DNA of 64,000 nucleotides from Bacteroidales bacterium UBA5326 (GTDB lineage: Bacteria; Bacteroidota; Bacteroidia; Bacteroidales; UBA932): positions 44,363-108,362 of the forward strand of contig DHQY01000002.1 of NCBI GenBank assembly GCA_002408205.1. Direction: 5' to 3'. The notes under the pieces are model-generated. The model ran no database searches and was not told the origin of the DNA. It was given only the letters and a program-made list of their open reading frames with translations. The number at the start of each line of letters is the position of its first letter. Position 1 is the stretch's first letter. Below, in pieces: positions 1 through 8,698 of this stretch. A program made the translations under genes and the position numbers.

Positions 1-155
1 TCCCAGAATCGGGCGTGCTCAAGTTCCTGGGCAGCAATCTGCCGCAAAAGACCCGCATTCCCCGGGTCTTTCGCGCGTTCCGCCAATTTCAGGTAAATAT
101 AATGTTCGGTAATTTCCAGTTTTTGCGCCAGCAGCGCGGGTTGTGTCGTTTTCAT
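1..155 (-). CDS. Rubrerythrin/ferritin-like protein, N-terminal part (runs off the left edge)
   Basis: The reading frame starts at the ATG whose complement is at 153-155 and is open to the window edge, giving 51 codons. The peptide is a helix with the spacing of a rubrerythrin-type diiron domain: a Glu in LEITEHYIYLKLA and then QELEHARFW, resembling the E...E-x-x-H iron ligands of ferritin-like domains. Families that start this way include rubrerythrins and VIT1/CCC1 transporters carrying an N-terminal ferritin-like domain, and the fragment cannot separate them. A -7 element (TATTTTTG on the minus strand) lies 3 bases before the start. The rest of the gene is outside the window, so the function remains provisional. 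Confidence 0.6.
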   Translation of the reverse strand, partial: MKTTQPALLAQKLEITEHYIYLKLAERAKDPGNAGLLRQIAAQELEHARFW

Positions 156-158
156 AAA

Positions 159-166
159 CAAAAATA
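159..166 (-). promoter_or_regulatory. Bacteroidota -7 element for the rubrerythrin-like gene
   Basis: The minus strand reads TATTTTTG, matching TAnnTTTG. It ends only 3 bases before the start codon, so any transcript would be nearly leaderless. No convincing -33 TTG was found. Confidence 0.4.
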
Positions 167-185
167 CGAATTCTGTTGAAACACG

Positions 186-193
186 TATCTTTG
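186..193 (+). promoter_or_regulatory. Bacteroidota -7 element for the TonB receptor gene
   Basis: TATCTTTG matches TAnnTTTG exactly and lies 29 bases before the receptor ATG at 223. The upstream -33 box is not clear. Confidence 0.5.
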
Positions 194-222
194 TCGGCTC
201 AATGAAGTAAGAAGAGGCTGTT

Positions 223-2184
223 ATGAAGATTGAAGTGTTGAATAGGTTTCTGGTCACTGCCTGGACTGTATTGCTGTTTTTTATCCCGGGGAAAAGCATC
301 GTTTATGCCCGAGCCCAGTCCGATACTACACAGCAGGTTAATCTTTCCCAGGTTGAGATCGTTGCCCGGCGCCAGGAAGTATATTCTGCCCTTGCCAGAG
401 TGGTTACAGTGGTGACAAAAGAAGAAATACAAAACGCACCCGTAAAGACGTTGTCCGATCTGTTACGTTATATACCCGGTGTTGATATCCGTCAGCGGGG
501 TACCAATGGGGTACAGGCCGATATAAACATGCGGGGCGGTACATTTGACCAAATGCTCGTGCTGCTGAACGGGATAAATATATCGGACCCGCAAACCGGC
601 CATTACGCGCTCGATATTCCCGTGGATCTGTCATCCATAGACCGGATTGAAGTGCTGCAGGGCCCCGGCTCACGGGAACTCGGTCCCAATGCGTTCAGTG
701 GGGCGGTAAACATAATAACAGGCTCGTCCGAAACAAGCCGCGTTGGGGTGGGGATTTCCGGCGGTTCATACGGATTTCTTTCACAGGAAGCCGGCGGCAC
801 ACTGGTCTCGGGGCCGGTAACTGCCTTTGCCTCGGCCTCTCACAGCCGCTCGGAAGGCTATATGGAAGACACCGATTTTGGGATCACCAATGTTTTCGGT
901 CAGGTAAAAATACGAACCGGGCAATCGGGCCGGATTAATTTGCAGGGCGGGTTCCAGGACAAGGACTACGGCGCCTACGGGTTTTATTCGCTCAATCCTT
1001 TGTATGCCAACGAATACGAAGCTACCAAAACTTTTTTCGGATCGGCGTCGTTCTCTACAACCATAAAGCGTTTGAGCGTTGAAAGCAAAGTATACTGGCG
1101 CAAGCATCACGACCGTTTTGAGTTATTCCGCGATTACCGGGAGGCCTATCCGGGTTATACGCACAATTACCACCTGACCCGGGTGGCCGGAGTTTCCCAA
1201 ACGGCTTCGCTGGTGTCTTTTTTGGGTAAAACCACGATGGGTGTGGATTACCGGAACGAGCATATTTTCAGTAATGCATTGGGTGAAGTCATGGCAGACG
1301 GCGTTCCGGTGCCGTTCGAACCCGACAGTATCTTTTTTACCCGGGACAAGCGAAGGCAAAATGTGAACGGCTTCGTAAGCCATGCCCTGTATTTCAATAA
1401 ATTTTCAGCTTCGGTGGGTGTTCTGGGTAATTATTGCGACCACTTCGGTTCGAATTTTTATTTCGGGGCCGATCTGGGTTATGCTTTTAACAGTTATTGG
1501 AGTCTGTATGCTTCTGTCAACCAGTCTCTGCGCCTGCCAACATTTACGGATCTGTATCTGAATAATACCACTCAGGAAGGGAATCCCAATCTCAAACCGG
1601 AAAAAGCCATAACTTACGAAGCCGGGGTGAAATACCGCCATCACAGATGGAATGCCGGTGTGTTGGGCTATTATCGTATGGGACGTGACATTATTGACTG
1701 GGTGAAATACAGCAGTTCCGACGTTCGGTTTACGGCGGTAAATCATGCCCGGATCAATGCGCTGGGAACGGAAATGTTCCTGGAATACCTGTCGCAGACC
1801 ATGCTGCAACGGATTAAACTTGCCTATTCTTTTCTAACGCAGGATAAGACATCGGAAGAATACGATTCAAAATATGCCCTGGATTATCTTAAACACAAAC
1901 TTACGCTGAATATAGATCATATAATTTACAAAGAATTCAGTGCCTCCTGGAGGCTCAGTATCTCAGACAGGGCCGGGAATTTTACCAATGCGTCCAATTT
2001 GCCCGAGAATTACCGTCCGTTTTTTCTTACCGACCTGCGCGTGCAATGGCAAAAAGGAGGCGTTACCATTTTCTGTGATATCAATAATCTTTTTAATACA
2101 TCTTATGCAGATTACGGAGGTATAATTCAGCCGGGGATATGGATTAAATCCGGAATAAAAATAGTATATTTACCTCAGATTTAA
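223..2184 (+). CDS. TonB-dependent outer membrane receptor, BtuB-like
   Basis: This 653-residue protein has an N-terminal hydrophobic signal (about residues 10-32), a plug domain (about 45-165, with VVTKEEIQ, LLRYIPGVDIRQRG and RIEVLQGPGS) and a C-terminal beta-barrel ending in an aromatic-rich strand. It lacks the N-terminal carboxypeptidase-like extension of SusC proteins, so it belongs to the siderophore/cobalamin-type receptors. The plug resembles BtuB-like receptors, but the substrate cannot be read from sequence. No periplasmic binding protein or ABC importer is adjacent. A small secreted protein follows after 19 bases and may be co-transcribed. The ATG at 223 is supported by the signal peptide and the upstream -7 element. 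Confidence 0.85.
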   Translation: MKIEVLNRFLVTAWTVLLFFIPGKSIVYARAQSDTTQQVNLSQVEIVARRQEVYSALARVVTVVTKEEIQNAPVKTLSDLLRYIPGVDIRQRGTNGVQADINMRGGTFDQMLVLLNGINISDPQTGHYALDIPVDLSSIDRIEVLQGPGSRELGPNAFSGAVNIITGSSETSRVGVGISGGSYGFLSQEAGGTLVSGPVTAFASASHSRSEGYMEDTDFGITNVFGQVKIRTGQSGRINLQGGFQDKDYGAYGFYSLNPLYANEYEATKTFFGSASFSTTIKRLSVESKVYWRKHHDRFELFRDYREAYPGYTHNYHLTRVAGVSQTASLVSFLGKTTMGVDYRNEHIFSNALGEVMADGVPVPFEPDSIFFTRDKRRQNVNGFVSHALYFNKFSASVGVLGNYCDHFGSNFYFGADLGYAFNSYWSLYASVNQSLRLPTFTDLYLNNTTQEGNPNLKPEKAITYEAGVKYRHHRWNAGVLGYYRMGRDIIDWVKYSSSDVRFTAVNHARINALGTEMFLEYLSQTMLQRIKLAYSFLTQDKTSEEYDSKYALDYLKHKLTLNIDHIIYKEFSASWRLSISDRAGNFTNASNLPENYRPFFLTDLRVQWQKGGVTIFCDINNLFNTSYADYGGIIQPGIWIKSGIKIVYLPQI

Positions 2185-2203
2185 CCAACCTAATGAAAGC
2201 ATT

Positions 2204-2839
2204 ATGAGAAAATTAATGATTGTCTCCATTTTATGCGCCATTCCTGTTGGGCTGGCTGCTCAGACAAATTTTGACTACATTAAAACCCTCGGGAAAAGAG
2301 GTGAATATGTTACCGTAATGAATGTAACCTCCTCCGCTGTCGAATACAAAAATTCATACGGTGTGACTAAAACGGTTCCTGTTAATGAAGTGGAATTCGT
2401 TGAGTACGACGGAAAGGTTGCTTATTATAAATACAACAAAAAAGAGAACGACGTTAATGACGAGTATCTGGAACGGGTCTCCCGCCGCGATCCCGAGAAA
2501 CTGTTGGGAAAAGGCGCCCGGGTATATGTCCCGCTTGTTTACGGAGATGACCGCTGGAGTATTATGGGTTGCATTAATACCAGAAAGTTACTGGTTGAGG
2601 ACCATTCAAAATTCTGGAAGCTGGTAGATACCGAATACGAAGCCGAGATTATTCTGTATTATGTGGTGGATTACGACGGCGACGAACTTTCACATTACTA
2701 TGTTGTAGAAACACGCGGCGGCGATACCATCTATAAATCTGACGTAGAGGAAATTGACGGTGAATGGAGGGCCACCTGGGAAGAAAGCGCGGACCATGTG
2801 GAGGACCTTTTGGACAGCATGATCAAAGATATCGACTAG
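2204..2839 (+). CDS. Secreted protein of unknown function
   Basis: This is a 211-residue protein with a clear signal peptide (MRKLMIVSILCAIPVGLAAQ, cleavage near residue 19-20). The mature part is acidic and rich in Tyr, Val and Asp, and I recognise no catalytic motif. The first 60 mature residues (EYVTVMNVTSSAVEYKN and onwards) look like a beta-rich module of the type in which a nucleotide or metal label is not justified. It lies 19 bases after the TonB receptor and could share its transcript. Its end overlaps the convergent nitroreductase gene by 4 bases. Envelope location is inferred from the signal peptide only. Confidence 0.7.
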   Translation: MRKLMIVSILCAIPVGLAAQTNFDYIKTLGKRGEYVTVMNVTSSAVEYKNSYGVTKTVPVNEVEFVEYDGKVAYYKYNKKENDVNDEYLERVSRRDPEKLLGKGARVYVPLVYGDDRWSIMGCINTRKLLVEDHSKFWKLVDTEYEAEIILYYVVDYDGDELSHYYVVETRGGDTIYKSDVEEIDGEWRATWEESADHVEDLLDSMIKDID

Positions 2840-3384
2840 CCTAACCCTTTCCTGTATTTATTCCAACTGCTTATCTCTTCCAGGGATTTGCGGTTTTTTG
2901 CCCTGACGGGAGCTTCAGAGTAACCTAAAGAGACAATGAGCGGTACGCGTCTTTTTTTATCAATACCCAGTATTTCCTTCAGCCGCTTTTCGTCGAACCA
3001 GCCTATGATACAGGTTCCCAATCCCAGTTCTGTCGCCTGGAGGCAAAACTGATTCACGGCAATGCCTGTATCGTAGTGACAGAATTCCTTATCTTTGAGC
3101 ATTCCGCCTACAGAGGAGAGGATGTTCTCTTTCTCCAGTACAATCACTACCAACACGGGGGCCTGATAAGTAAACTTATTCATGCCCAGGCTGGCCGAGC
3201 ACCCGGCCACCTGATCCCTGAGCCCGGGGTCGTCCACGACAATAAATTTCCAGGGTTGCGAATTATTGGCCGAGGGGGACAATCTGGCCGCCTCGAGGCA
3301 CCGGATGATTTTCTCCTTTTCTACCGGCCGGGCCAGGTAGCTTCGGGCACTTTGGCGTTGTTTTATCAATTCAGCGAAACTCAT
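2836..3384 (-). CDS. Nitroreductase-family flavoprotein
   Basis: This 182-residue protein matches the compact FMN-dependent nitroreductase family. It opens with RQSARSYLARPV (the conserved R-x-S-x-R phosphate-binding start), followed by LSPSANNSQPWKFIVV, then GIAVNQFCLQATELGLGTCIIGWFD and the late VSLGY segment. Such enzymes use NAD(P)H to reduce nitro-compounds, quinones or flavins; the substrate here is unknown. The gene is the last of a tight minus-strand group (AlkD-like, choloylglycine-hydrolase-family, nitroreductase) and starts 10 bases after the stop of the preceding gene. Confidence 0.85.
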   Translation of the reverse strand: MSFAELIKQRQSARSYLARPVEKEKIIRCLEAARLSPSANNSQPWKFIVVDDPGLRDQVAGCSASLGMNKFTYQAPVLVVIVLEKENILSSVGGMLKDKEFCHYDTGIAVNQFCLQATELGLGTCIIGWFDEKRLKEILGIDKKRRVPLIVSLGYSEAPVRAKNRKSLEEISSWNKYRKGLG

Positions 3385-3394
3385 AACAGCGTTA

Positions 3395-4450
3395 TTATTT
3401 TTTGCAACGGGTTGTTTCCGGATAATTTACAAGACCTTCACGATAGGCGACCGGGATGTTTTTTAGAAACTCCACCTGATTAAAAACAAGGTCAATCAAC
3501 TGCCGGTTTGCTTCTGAAGAATACGTTTCAAAGGCAGGCAGTCCACCGGTCATATTGGCGTCGATATTGGTATACAGGCAGGGTGTCTGGCAGGAAAAAT
3601 CGAATTGTGACAAGGTAACGTTCCTGACTGAACGGTTTGCCTGCGTCTTATAATATATGGCCATGTGTGCAATGTCATAGACAATACTCCAGCGGGTATG
3701 CGTCCCCTGACTTACACTGTCGAGAATGGCAAATGAATAATCAATAACAGGTTCTTGGTTGTATTCATTCACCATCCGGGCTGCTGTGGCAAAGCGGTTG
3801 AGGGATGACCGAGTGTAAGGAGTGGCCTCATCCTGGCCGCCCGAAAGAGTTCCGTTAACAAACGCCAGGGATTTTTCATACGAATCGTTGGACAGAGCAC
3901 TATACGGCATAGAGGTTTCTGTGTGTACTGTCCTTTGTCCGTTAATAAATTCTATGGTTGCCATGTTTCCGGATTTGTCACAGACCAGGAAATGAAGCGG
4001 AGCGGTAGATTGCGTGGAAAGACGCACAACGGAGTCGCTGGCCAGCACTTCTTCCAGAGTGGCCGAGTTATCCAGTTGATACTGGATCCATTGAAGTTCC
4101 GTAAGGCCGAACCGCTGGTCGGGGACCGGATATACGGTCCCGTCCAGCCACATCTGTTCAATAACCAGGCCGGCTTCATTCATACCGCCGTAAGGAAATT
4201 CGCGCCCAATCTGATTGAACGTTATACTCCCGTATTCCGACACCCATTCCAGCGGTTTCTCGGGCGGACGAACAAAAGCGGTTTTAACCATATTGCGCTT
4301 GTTGACTATTACATGGCCACACCCCGAGGGAAAGTCAAAGTTCCTGCCAAAAACCAGGTCATTCCGGCTTTTAATACAAAATGTGGTGCAGGCGTTGCCT
4401 TCAGTTGCACCCAGCAACAGAAACAGCAGGAGAATTACTGTTTTTTTCAT
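3395..4450 (-). CDS. Choloylglycine hydrolase-family (linear amide C-N hydrolase), exported
   Basis: This is a 351-residue Ntn-hydrolase. A signal peptide (residues 1-20) ends immediately before Cys21 in NACTTF, so removal of the signal would expose the Cys nucleophile at the new N-terminus, as bile salt hydrolases and penicillin V acylases require. GRNFDF carries the conserved Arg and Asp of the family. Later motifs include the YGGMNEAGLVIEQMW segment and a conserved Arg in YTRSSLNRFA. Members cleave bile-acid conjugates, penicillin V or N-acyl homoserine lactones; exported members outside host-adapted BSHs are often not bile-specific, so I do not assign a substrate. It starts 3 bases after the AlkD-like gene. 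Confidence 0.8.
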   Translation of the reverse strand: MKKTVILLLFLLLGATEGNACTTFCIKSRNDLVFGRNFDFPSGCGHVIVNKRNMVKTAFVRPPEKPLEWVSEYGSITFNQIGREFPYGGMNEAGLVIEQMWLDGTVYPVPDQRFGLTELQWIQYQLDNSATLEEVLASDSVVRLSTQSTAPLHFLVCDKSGNMATIEFINGQRTVHTETSMPYSALSNDSYEKSLAFVNGTLSGGQDEATPYTRSSLNRFATAARMVNEYNQEPVIDYSFAILDSVSQGTHTRWSIVYDIAHMAIYYKTQANRSVRNVTLSQFDFSCQTPCLYTNIDANMTGGLPAFETYSSEANRQLIDLVFNQVEFLKNIPVAYREGLVNYPETTRCKK

Positions 4451-4453
4451 TGT

Positions 4454-5158
4454 TTATTTAGCCATAGCGGCTTTTTTGAATTCAGCGGGCATTTTTTCAA
4501 TAGCATAACGTAAAGCAGTGCGGGGCATTTTCGTTTTATGGCTTTGAACGAACTCAAAGACAGATAGACAGTCGGCGTCGGCTGCTGCTTTCAACAGCCA
4601 GCCATAGCCTTTTTGTACCAGATCGTCTTTGTCTTCAAGCAGAAGCAACGCAATATCAAAAATATCGTCATGGAACAAACCTTTCCGGGCGGGAATAATA
4701 AGCGTTACGGCTGCGGCCCGGCGCATCCAGCGGTTTGGCGAAAGGGCAAATGTTTTAAGTTCTTGTACGAACCCGGGATACATTTCCATAAAAGTGCCGA
4801 CCGTATGATTACACAGGGTGTCGCACGTAGCCCAATTGGTTACATAATGGGCAATCCATTTTTCAAACACGTGAAAATCATCCGGTTCGTATTGGGTATG
4901 AACGGCATAGGACCAGTTGCAGGCTACAAAGGCTTCTTCCAGATACCCGGACTCCCAGAGCGTATCGCACAGCGCAAAGACGGCCGGCTTCCCGCTTTTT
5001 TCCAACGAGCGGAAAAAGGTTTTGCTTATTTTGTTGACAGCAGGTACGCTTACGCCGTATGTGCGTATCGCTTCTTTGAAAAAATGCTGACCGGTGGACA
5101 GCGTTTTTTCATCTACGTTGTTTTTCAGCTCCTGCCGCAGATTTTCAAGTAGTTCCAT
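4454..5158 (-). CDS. AlkD-like DNA alkylation repair protein
   Basis: The 234-residue, all-helical protein has the HEAT-like repeats of the AlkC/AlkD glycosylases. Recognisable pieces are YGVSVPAVNKISK near residue 35, LWESGYLEEAFVA near 88, NWATCDTLCNHTVG near 131 (the W-x-x-x-D pair that flanks the lesion in AlkD) and RWMRRAAAVTLI near 164. AlkD removes N3- and N7-alkylated bases; some family members lack activity. The presence of the W/D pair supports activity by analogy. It is the first gene of a three-gene minus-strand run, separated by 17 bases from the ATPase upstream. Confidence 0.8.
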   Translation of the reverse strand: MELLENLRQELKNNVDEKTLSTGQHFFKEAIRTYGVSVPAVNKISKTFFRSLEKSGKPAVFALCDTLWESGYLEEAFVACNWSYAVHTQYEPDDFHVFEKWIAHYVTNWATCDTLCNHTVGTFMEMYPGFVQELKTFALSPNRWMRRAAAVTLIIPARKGLFHDDIFDIALLLLEDKDDLVQKGYGWLLKAAADADCLSVFEFVQSHKTKMPRTALRYAIEKMPAEFKKAAMAK

Positions 5159-5175
5159 AATGCAAACATAGTAAT

Positions 5176-6297
5176 TTACAACAGAAAATCTTCCATATTA
5201 CCAGGAGAGATCACTGAGAATCTGCTACCCGGATAATTTACTAAAAATTGCCTGGGTATTTTTAATGTGGCCGATGGATTCCATTTGAATTCGTATGCAA
5301 GTATTTGTCCGTCTCCTTCTTCTATATAGTCAATTTCTTTTTGGTCTGAGGTCCGCCAAAACCAACTATGTCGCCATAATAAGTCATAGTCTATTTTTTT
5401 ATGTCTTTCGGAAATGATGTAATTTTCCCACAGAGCACCAATATCATGACGATTTTCTGCTAAAGAAAAATCGGCAATAATAGCATTGCGTATGCCATTA
5501 TCGTAAAAATAGATCTTCCTGCTGCTTTTCAATTCGTTTCGCAAATTCCGGCTGAACGAGCCTAATCTGAAAATAACAAAACACTGTTCCAATAACACAA
5601 TGTATTTCTCGACTGTTTTTGAATCTATACCGCATATTTGCCCCAGTTCGGAATAGGATACCTGATTCCCTATCTGAAAGGCTATGGCTTGTAAAAGTTT
5701 AAGTAATTTATCGGGCTTTTTTATATGTTCCCACATTAATATGTCTTTATACAAATAGCTATCGGACAGTTGTTTCAAAATTTCTTTCTCATCACCAGGG
5801 TTGTTTACTACATCTGGATAATAGCCATACACCAAGCGATGGGGTATCAGCCTTTTTTCTTCTAGTAATCCGTGATGCATAACCATTTCTGCAAAAGAAA
5901 CCGGATACATTTTATATTCCCATTTTCGGCCGGTAAGAGGCTCATTTACCTGATTAGCCAGGTCGAAAGAAGAACTCCCGGTTGCAATTAGTTGTATTTC
6001 CGGTAATTCATCTGTAATCAGCTTTAATTTTGAGCCAATATCTTTTATCTGTTGAGCTTCATCAATAACAACATATTTCTTGTTCCCGAAAATATATTTC
6101 AAACGGGTAGACGATATGTTTTCAAAAAGATTTTGTACATCAAATTCATCTCCATTGAGCCAGATTATTTCATCCGAACCTTTAAATAAATCTTTGATAA
6201 GTGTGGTTTTTCCAACCTGACGTGCTCCCATTAATAGGATCGCCTTGCCTTTGTTTAGCTTATCTTTGATTGTCTTTTCGAGTAGTCTGGGTATCAT
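5176..6297 (-). CDS. AAA-type ATPase with DUF4143 C-terminal domain
   Basis: This 373-residue protein begins at MIPRLLEK; an upstream TTG would add nine residues but the ATG matches the family start. It has a Walker A motif (GARQVGKTT, residues about 24-32), a Walker B region (VVIDEAQQI), sensor LIATGSSSFDL, a winged-helix stretch (YSELGQICGIDSKTVEKYI) and a C-terminal nuclease-like fold region (EIDYIEEGDGQILAYEFKW) that resembles DUF4143. These ATPases are widespread, often as solitary genes, and their role is unknown. Local AT content looks higher than in the neighbours, which may indicate acquisition. Confidence 0.85.
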   Translation of the reverse strand: MIPRLLEKTIKDKLNKGKAILLMGARQVGKTTLIKDLFKGSDEIIWLNGDEFDVQNLFENISSTRLKYIFGNKKYVVIDEAQQIKDIGSKLKLITDELPEIQLIATGSSSFDLANQVNEPLTGRKWEYKMYPVSFAEMVMHHGLLEEKRLIPHRLVYGYYPDVVNNPGDEKEILKQLSDSYLYKDILMWEHIKKPDKLLKLLQAIAFQIGNQVSYSELGQICGIDSKTVEKYIVLLEQCFVIFRLGSFSRNLRNELKSSRKIYFYDNGIRNAIIADFSLAENRHDIGALWENYIISERHKKIDYDLLWRHSWFWRTSDQKEIDYIEEGDGQILAYEFKWNPSATLKIPRQFLVNYPGSRFSVISPGNMEDFLL

Positions 6298-6439
6298 GTC
6301 AAATTCTTTTCTCCAAAAATACAATAATTTGGGATTTGAATCCTTAAAATATTAAATATTTCAGGAATAGGGTGCGCAAATATCCATGTTTAATTGAGCC
6401 AGCGGAAGCTAAGCGGTGCAACGGCCCGGTCATAGTCAC

Positions 6440-6940
6440 TTATATAAGACTGCGTACTACTTTGAGGGCTGCTTCGTAATCGGGTTCCATAGACACATCC
6501 GGTACATATTCAACATATTGTACAACGCCTTTGGCATCTATCACTACCGTACCACGCGCCAGCAGCCTTAGTTCTTCTATCAGGAATCCGTACCTGGTTC
6601 CAAATTCCACACTCCGATGGTCCGAAAGGGTAATCACGTTGTTGAGGCCTTCGGCGGCGCAGAAACGTTTCTGGGCAAAAGGCAGGTCGCACGAGACAGA
6701 CAGGATAACCGTGTTGGTGAGTCCCGAGGCCTCGGCATTAAAACGCCGGTTCTGTGCCTGACAGACCCCGGTGTCGATAGAAGGATAGACGGCAATCACG
6801 CGTATCTTGCCATCGTAATCGGAAAGTTTTACATTCTTAAGGGCGCCGTTCACAACGGTAAAATCGGGCGCCATAACGCCGGTCCGGATCTCAGTTCCTG
6901 ACAGGCCGACGGGTTTCCCGCCAAACAATACTGTTCTCAT
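6440..6940 (-). CDS. tpx: Thiol peroxidase (Tpx)
   Basis: This 166-residue atypical 2-Cys peroxiredoxin has the peroxidatic cysteine at Cys60 in PSIDTGVC and the resolving cysteine at Cys94 in SCDLPFAQKRFC, matching E. coli Tpx Cys61 and Cys95. The length is normal for the family. It reduces H2O2 and alkyl hydroperoxides using thioredoxin. There is no obvious operon partner; the metallo-beta-lactamase ends 37 bases upstream on the same strand and might be read through. Confidence 0.93.
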   Translation of the reverse strand: MRTVLFGGKPVGLSGTEIRTGVMAPDFTVVNGALKNVKLSDYDGKIRVIAVYPSIDTGVCQAQNRRFNAEASGLTNTVILSVSCDLPFAQKRFCAAEGLNNVITLSDHRSVEFGTRYGFLIEELRLLARGTVVIDAKGVVQYVEYVPDVSMEPDYEAALKVVRSLI

Positions 6941-6977
6941 GTGCCAAATTTACAAAAAAATACGGTGAATCGCCAGG

Positions 6978-7670
6978 TTATTTTGGGCAGAGGTCTCTGG
7001 TGTGTTGCAGCAATTCCGGTCCGCCGGGTTTCCCGTGTCCGGGGACTACAATAAGTGCATGGGGGAAAGCAGTCTGTATTTTTTCTATGGTGGTAGCCCA
7101 TTCCGGGAGACTGCCGTCGGCGGTATTGCCTAAACCGGCCGAGGCCATTTCTTTGCACAGGCAGCCGGCAAAAAGAATTTCTTCGTTGGGCAGCCAGACG
7201 ACAATATTGTCCATAGAGTGCGCCGGTCCGGGGAAATAACATTTAACGGGTTGTTCATTGAGCCATAGCGTCAAGGAATCTTCAAATGCAATACCGGGTA
7301 CCGGGAGGCCTCTCTCCCCGGCTATCTCGACCGTCCGGCGGTTGGCAAAGGACGGGATACCATTTTGTTGCAGATAAGCCAGTCCGCCCATACAGTCTTC
7401 GTGCCAGTGGTTAGGCACAAAGCCGATGACTTCTGCGTGCAGCGAATCCCTTATCCAGTCCAGGAGGTCCTTTGTGAGCGCATCGTTGACGGGCGTGTCA
7501 AATAAATAAGCCTGTCCTCCGTCGGTATAAATAAGCCCATTTGAAGCCACCCGGCCGAATCCTTTCATTTCTGCATACGAAACATACCAGACCACCCGGT
7601 CTGAAAGCCGGTAACATTCCAGATCGGGAGAGCTGAAAATTAATTGAAAAAGCAATAGCAGGGTAGTCAT
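6978..7670 (-). CDS. Subclass B1 metallo-beta-lactamase, CfiA/CcrA-like
   Basis: The 230-residue protein has a short hydrophobic N-terminus (LLLLFQLIF) consistent with export, then all B1 zinc ligands: His88, His90 and Asp92 in PNHWHEDCMGGLAYLQ, His151 in GPAHSMDNIVVWLP, Cys170 in LFAGCLCKE and His212 in VVPGHG. Cys93 follows Asp92, as in B. fragilis CfiA (HWHGDC), whereas most B1 enzymes have Arg there. Other CfiA-like stretches are VASNGLIY, LFDTPVNDA, DSLHAEV and KGLPVP-like GERGLPVPG. Hydrolysis of penicillins, cephalosporins and carbapenems is expected by homology but is not shown. No insertion sequence or outward promoter lies upstream, so it may be silent or weakly expressed. Confidence 0.9.
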   Translation of the reverse strand: MTTLLLLFQLIFSSPDLECYRLSDRVVWYVSYAEMKGFGRVASNGLIYTDGGQAYLFDTPVNDALTKDLLDWIRDSLHAEVIGFVPNHWHEDCMGGLAYLQQNGIPSFANRRTVEIAGERGLPVPGIAFEDSLTLWLNEQPVKCYFPGPAHSMDNIVVWLPNEEILFAGCLCKEMASAGLGNTADGSLPEWATTIEKIQTAFPHALIVVPGHGKPGGPELLQHTRDLCPK

Positions 7671-7794
7671 AATATTAAATGAAATGTATGAAATTTGGAT
7701 ATTGTACGCATTTACAAAAATGAGGAAATCTTTTTATCTTTAGTGACATCCATACTTTTTGCCCGGCAACGGAATATTGATTCTTCACCAGGGG

Positions 7795-7983
7795 ATGGGA
7801 GTCCGGGGAGTATATTATTATTGCTCCCGCTGCGGAAAATCAAAATTTCAATATCATAAATCACCCCGTCCGCTGGGATTCTTTATCTGTGAATGCGATG
7901 TTTCTTTTCACAATGTAGCCTTCAAAGCCGCCTGCCCCCAATGCGGCAGTACCGATACAACATCGTCATTATTTTACCTGTAA
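7795..7983 (+). CDS. Small zinc-ribbon protein
   Basis: This 62-residue protein has CSRCGK near residue 10, CEC near residue 32 and CPQCGS near residue 47, so two or more cysteine knuckles could bind one or two zinc ions. The ATG at 7795 is preferred; a TTG at 7759 would add 12 residues with no clear signal. The function is unknown. The broken LRR lipoprotein gene begins 15 bases downstream, so the two may share a transcript. A TATCTTTA element at 7734-7741 is one base off the -7 consensus. Confidence 0.55.
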   Translation: MGVRGVYYYCSRCGKSKFQYHKSPRPLGFFICECDVSFHNVAFKAACPQCGSTDTTSSLFYL

Positions 7984-7998
7984 CCTAAAACACTATCT

Positions 7999-8676
7999 AT
8001 GAAAAAATTCATGCTTCCTTAAGCAACTGTATTATTGTTATGTGCTTGTACCTCAATGGATAGCCCAAGAGTGCCATTATATGGAATATCTTTAGACAAA
8101 GAAACTTTGTCTATTGGTTTCGGGACTACGTATTCGTTGAAAGCTGCTGTAACTCCTAAAAGAACTACTGATAAACCGATTCTTCTATGGGAATCTGACG
8201 ATCCATCCATTATTGAAGTTGATCAAGAGGGATGCTTAAAAACAAGGAAGCATGGTACGACCGACATTTCGGTAACAGCCACTTTGGGTGATAAGAGCTT
8301 TACAGCCACTTGCACTGTAGAAGTTACTCCTGTTGTGGTTAACATCCCTGATGAAATTTTCCGTAATTATTGTTTACAGATTGCAGATGCTAATGAAGAT
8401 GGTATTTTGACTTCAGATGAGACAGCCGTTATAAAAGCAATTTATATCTCAAGATTAGGAATTTCGTCTTTGGAAGGTATTCAATATTTTCCAGCCATAG
8501 AAATTCTTTCTTGTGGTCTTAATCAGTTGACCGCTTTGGACGTAAGCCGGAATACGGCATTAAGATTTCTTTATTGTTACAGCAATCCAAATCTTTTTGA
8601 ATTATGGCTGAAGACCGGACAAACCATTTTGACTCTGAATAAATCTGGCTATACAGAAACTAAATATAAAGATTAA
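7999..8676 (+). pseudogene. Lipoprotein with Ig-like, EF-loop and LRR segments; in-frame stop in signal peptide
   Basis: The frame from ATG 7999 encodes MKKFMLP, then TAA at 8020-8022, then ATVLLLCAC and onwards to 8676 without another stop. The interrupted part is clearly a lipoprotein signal peptide with lipobox LLCAC, so the ancestral protein was about 225 residues. The body holds a BIG2-like Ig domain (SIGFGTTYSLKAAVTPKRTT to TCTVEVTP), an EF-hand-like loop (DANEDGILTSDE, acidic at 1, 3, 5 and 12) and a short leucine-rich region (IEILSCGLNQLTALDVSRN). It is paralogous to the LRR lipoprotein at 9240. A single T-to-A change (TTA to TAA) would explain the stop. Starting at TTG 8035 or ATG 8056 would give a protein with no export signal. 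Confidence 0.75.
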
Positions 8677-8698
8677 TCGCCTGGTCTTGGTCATCCCT

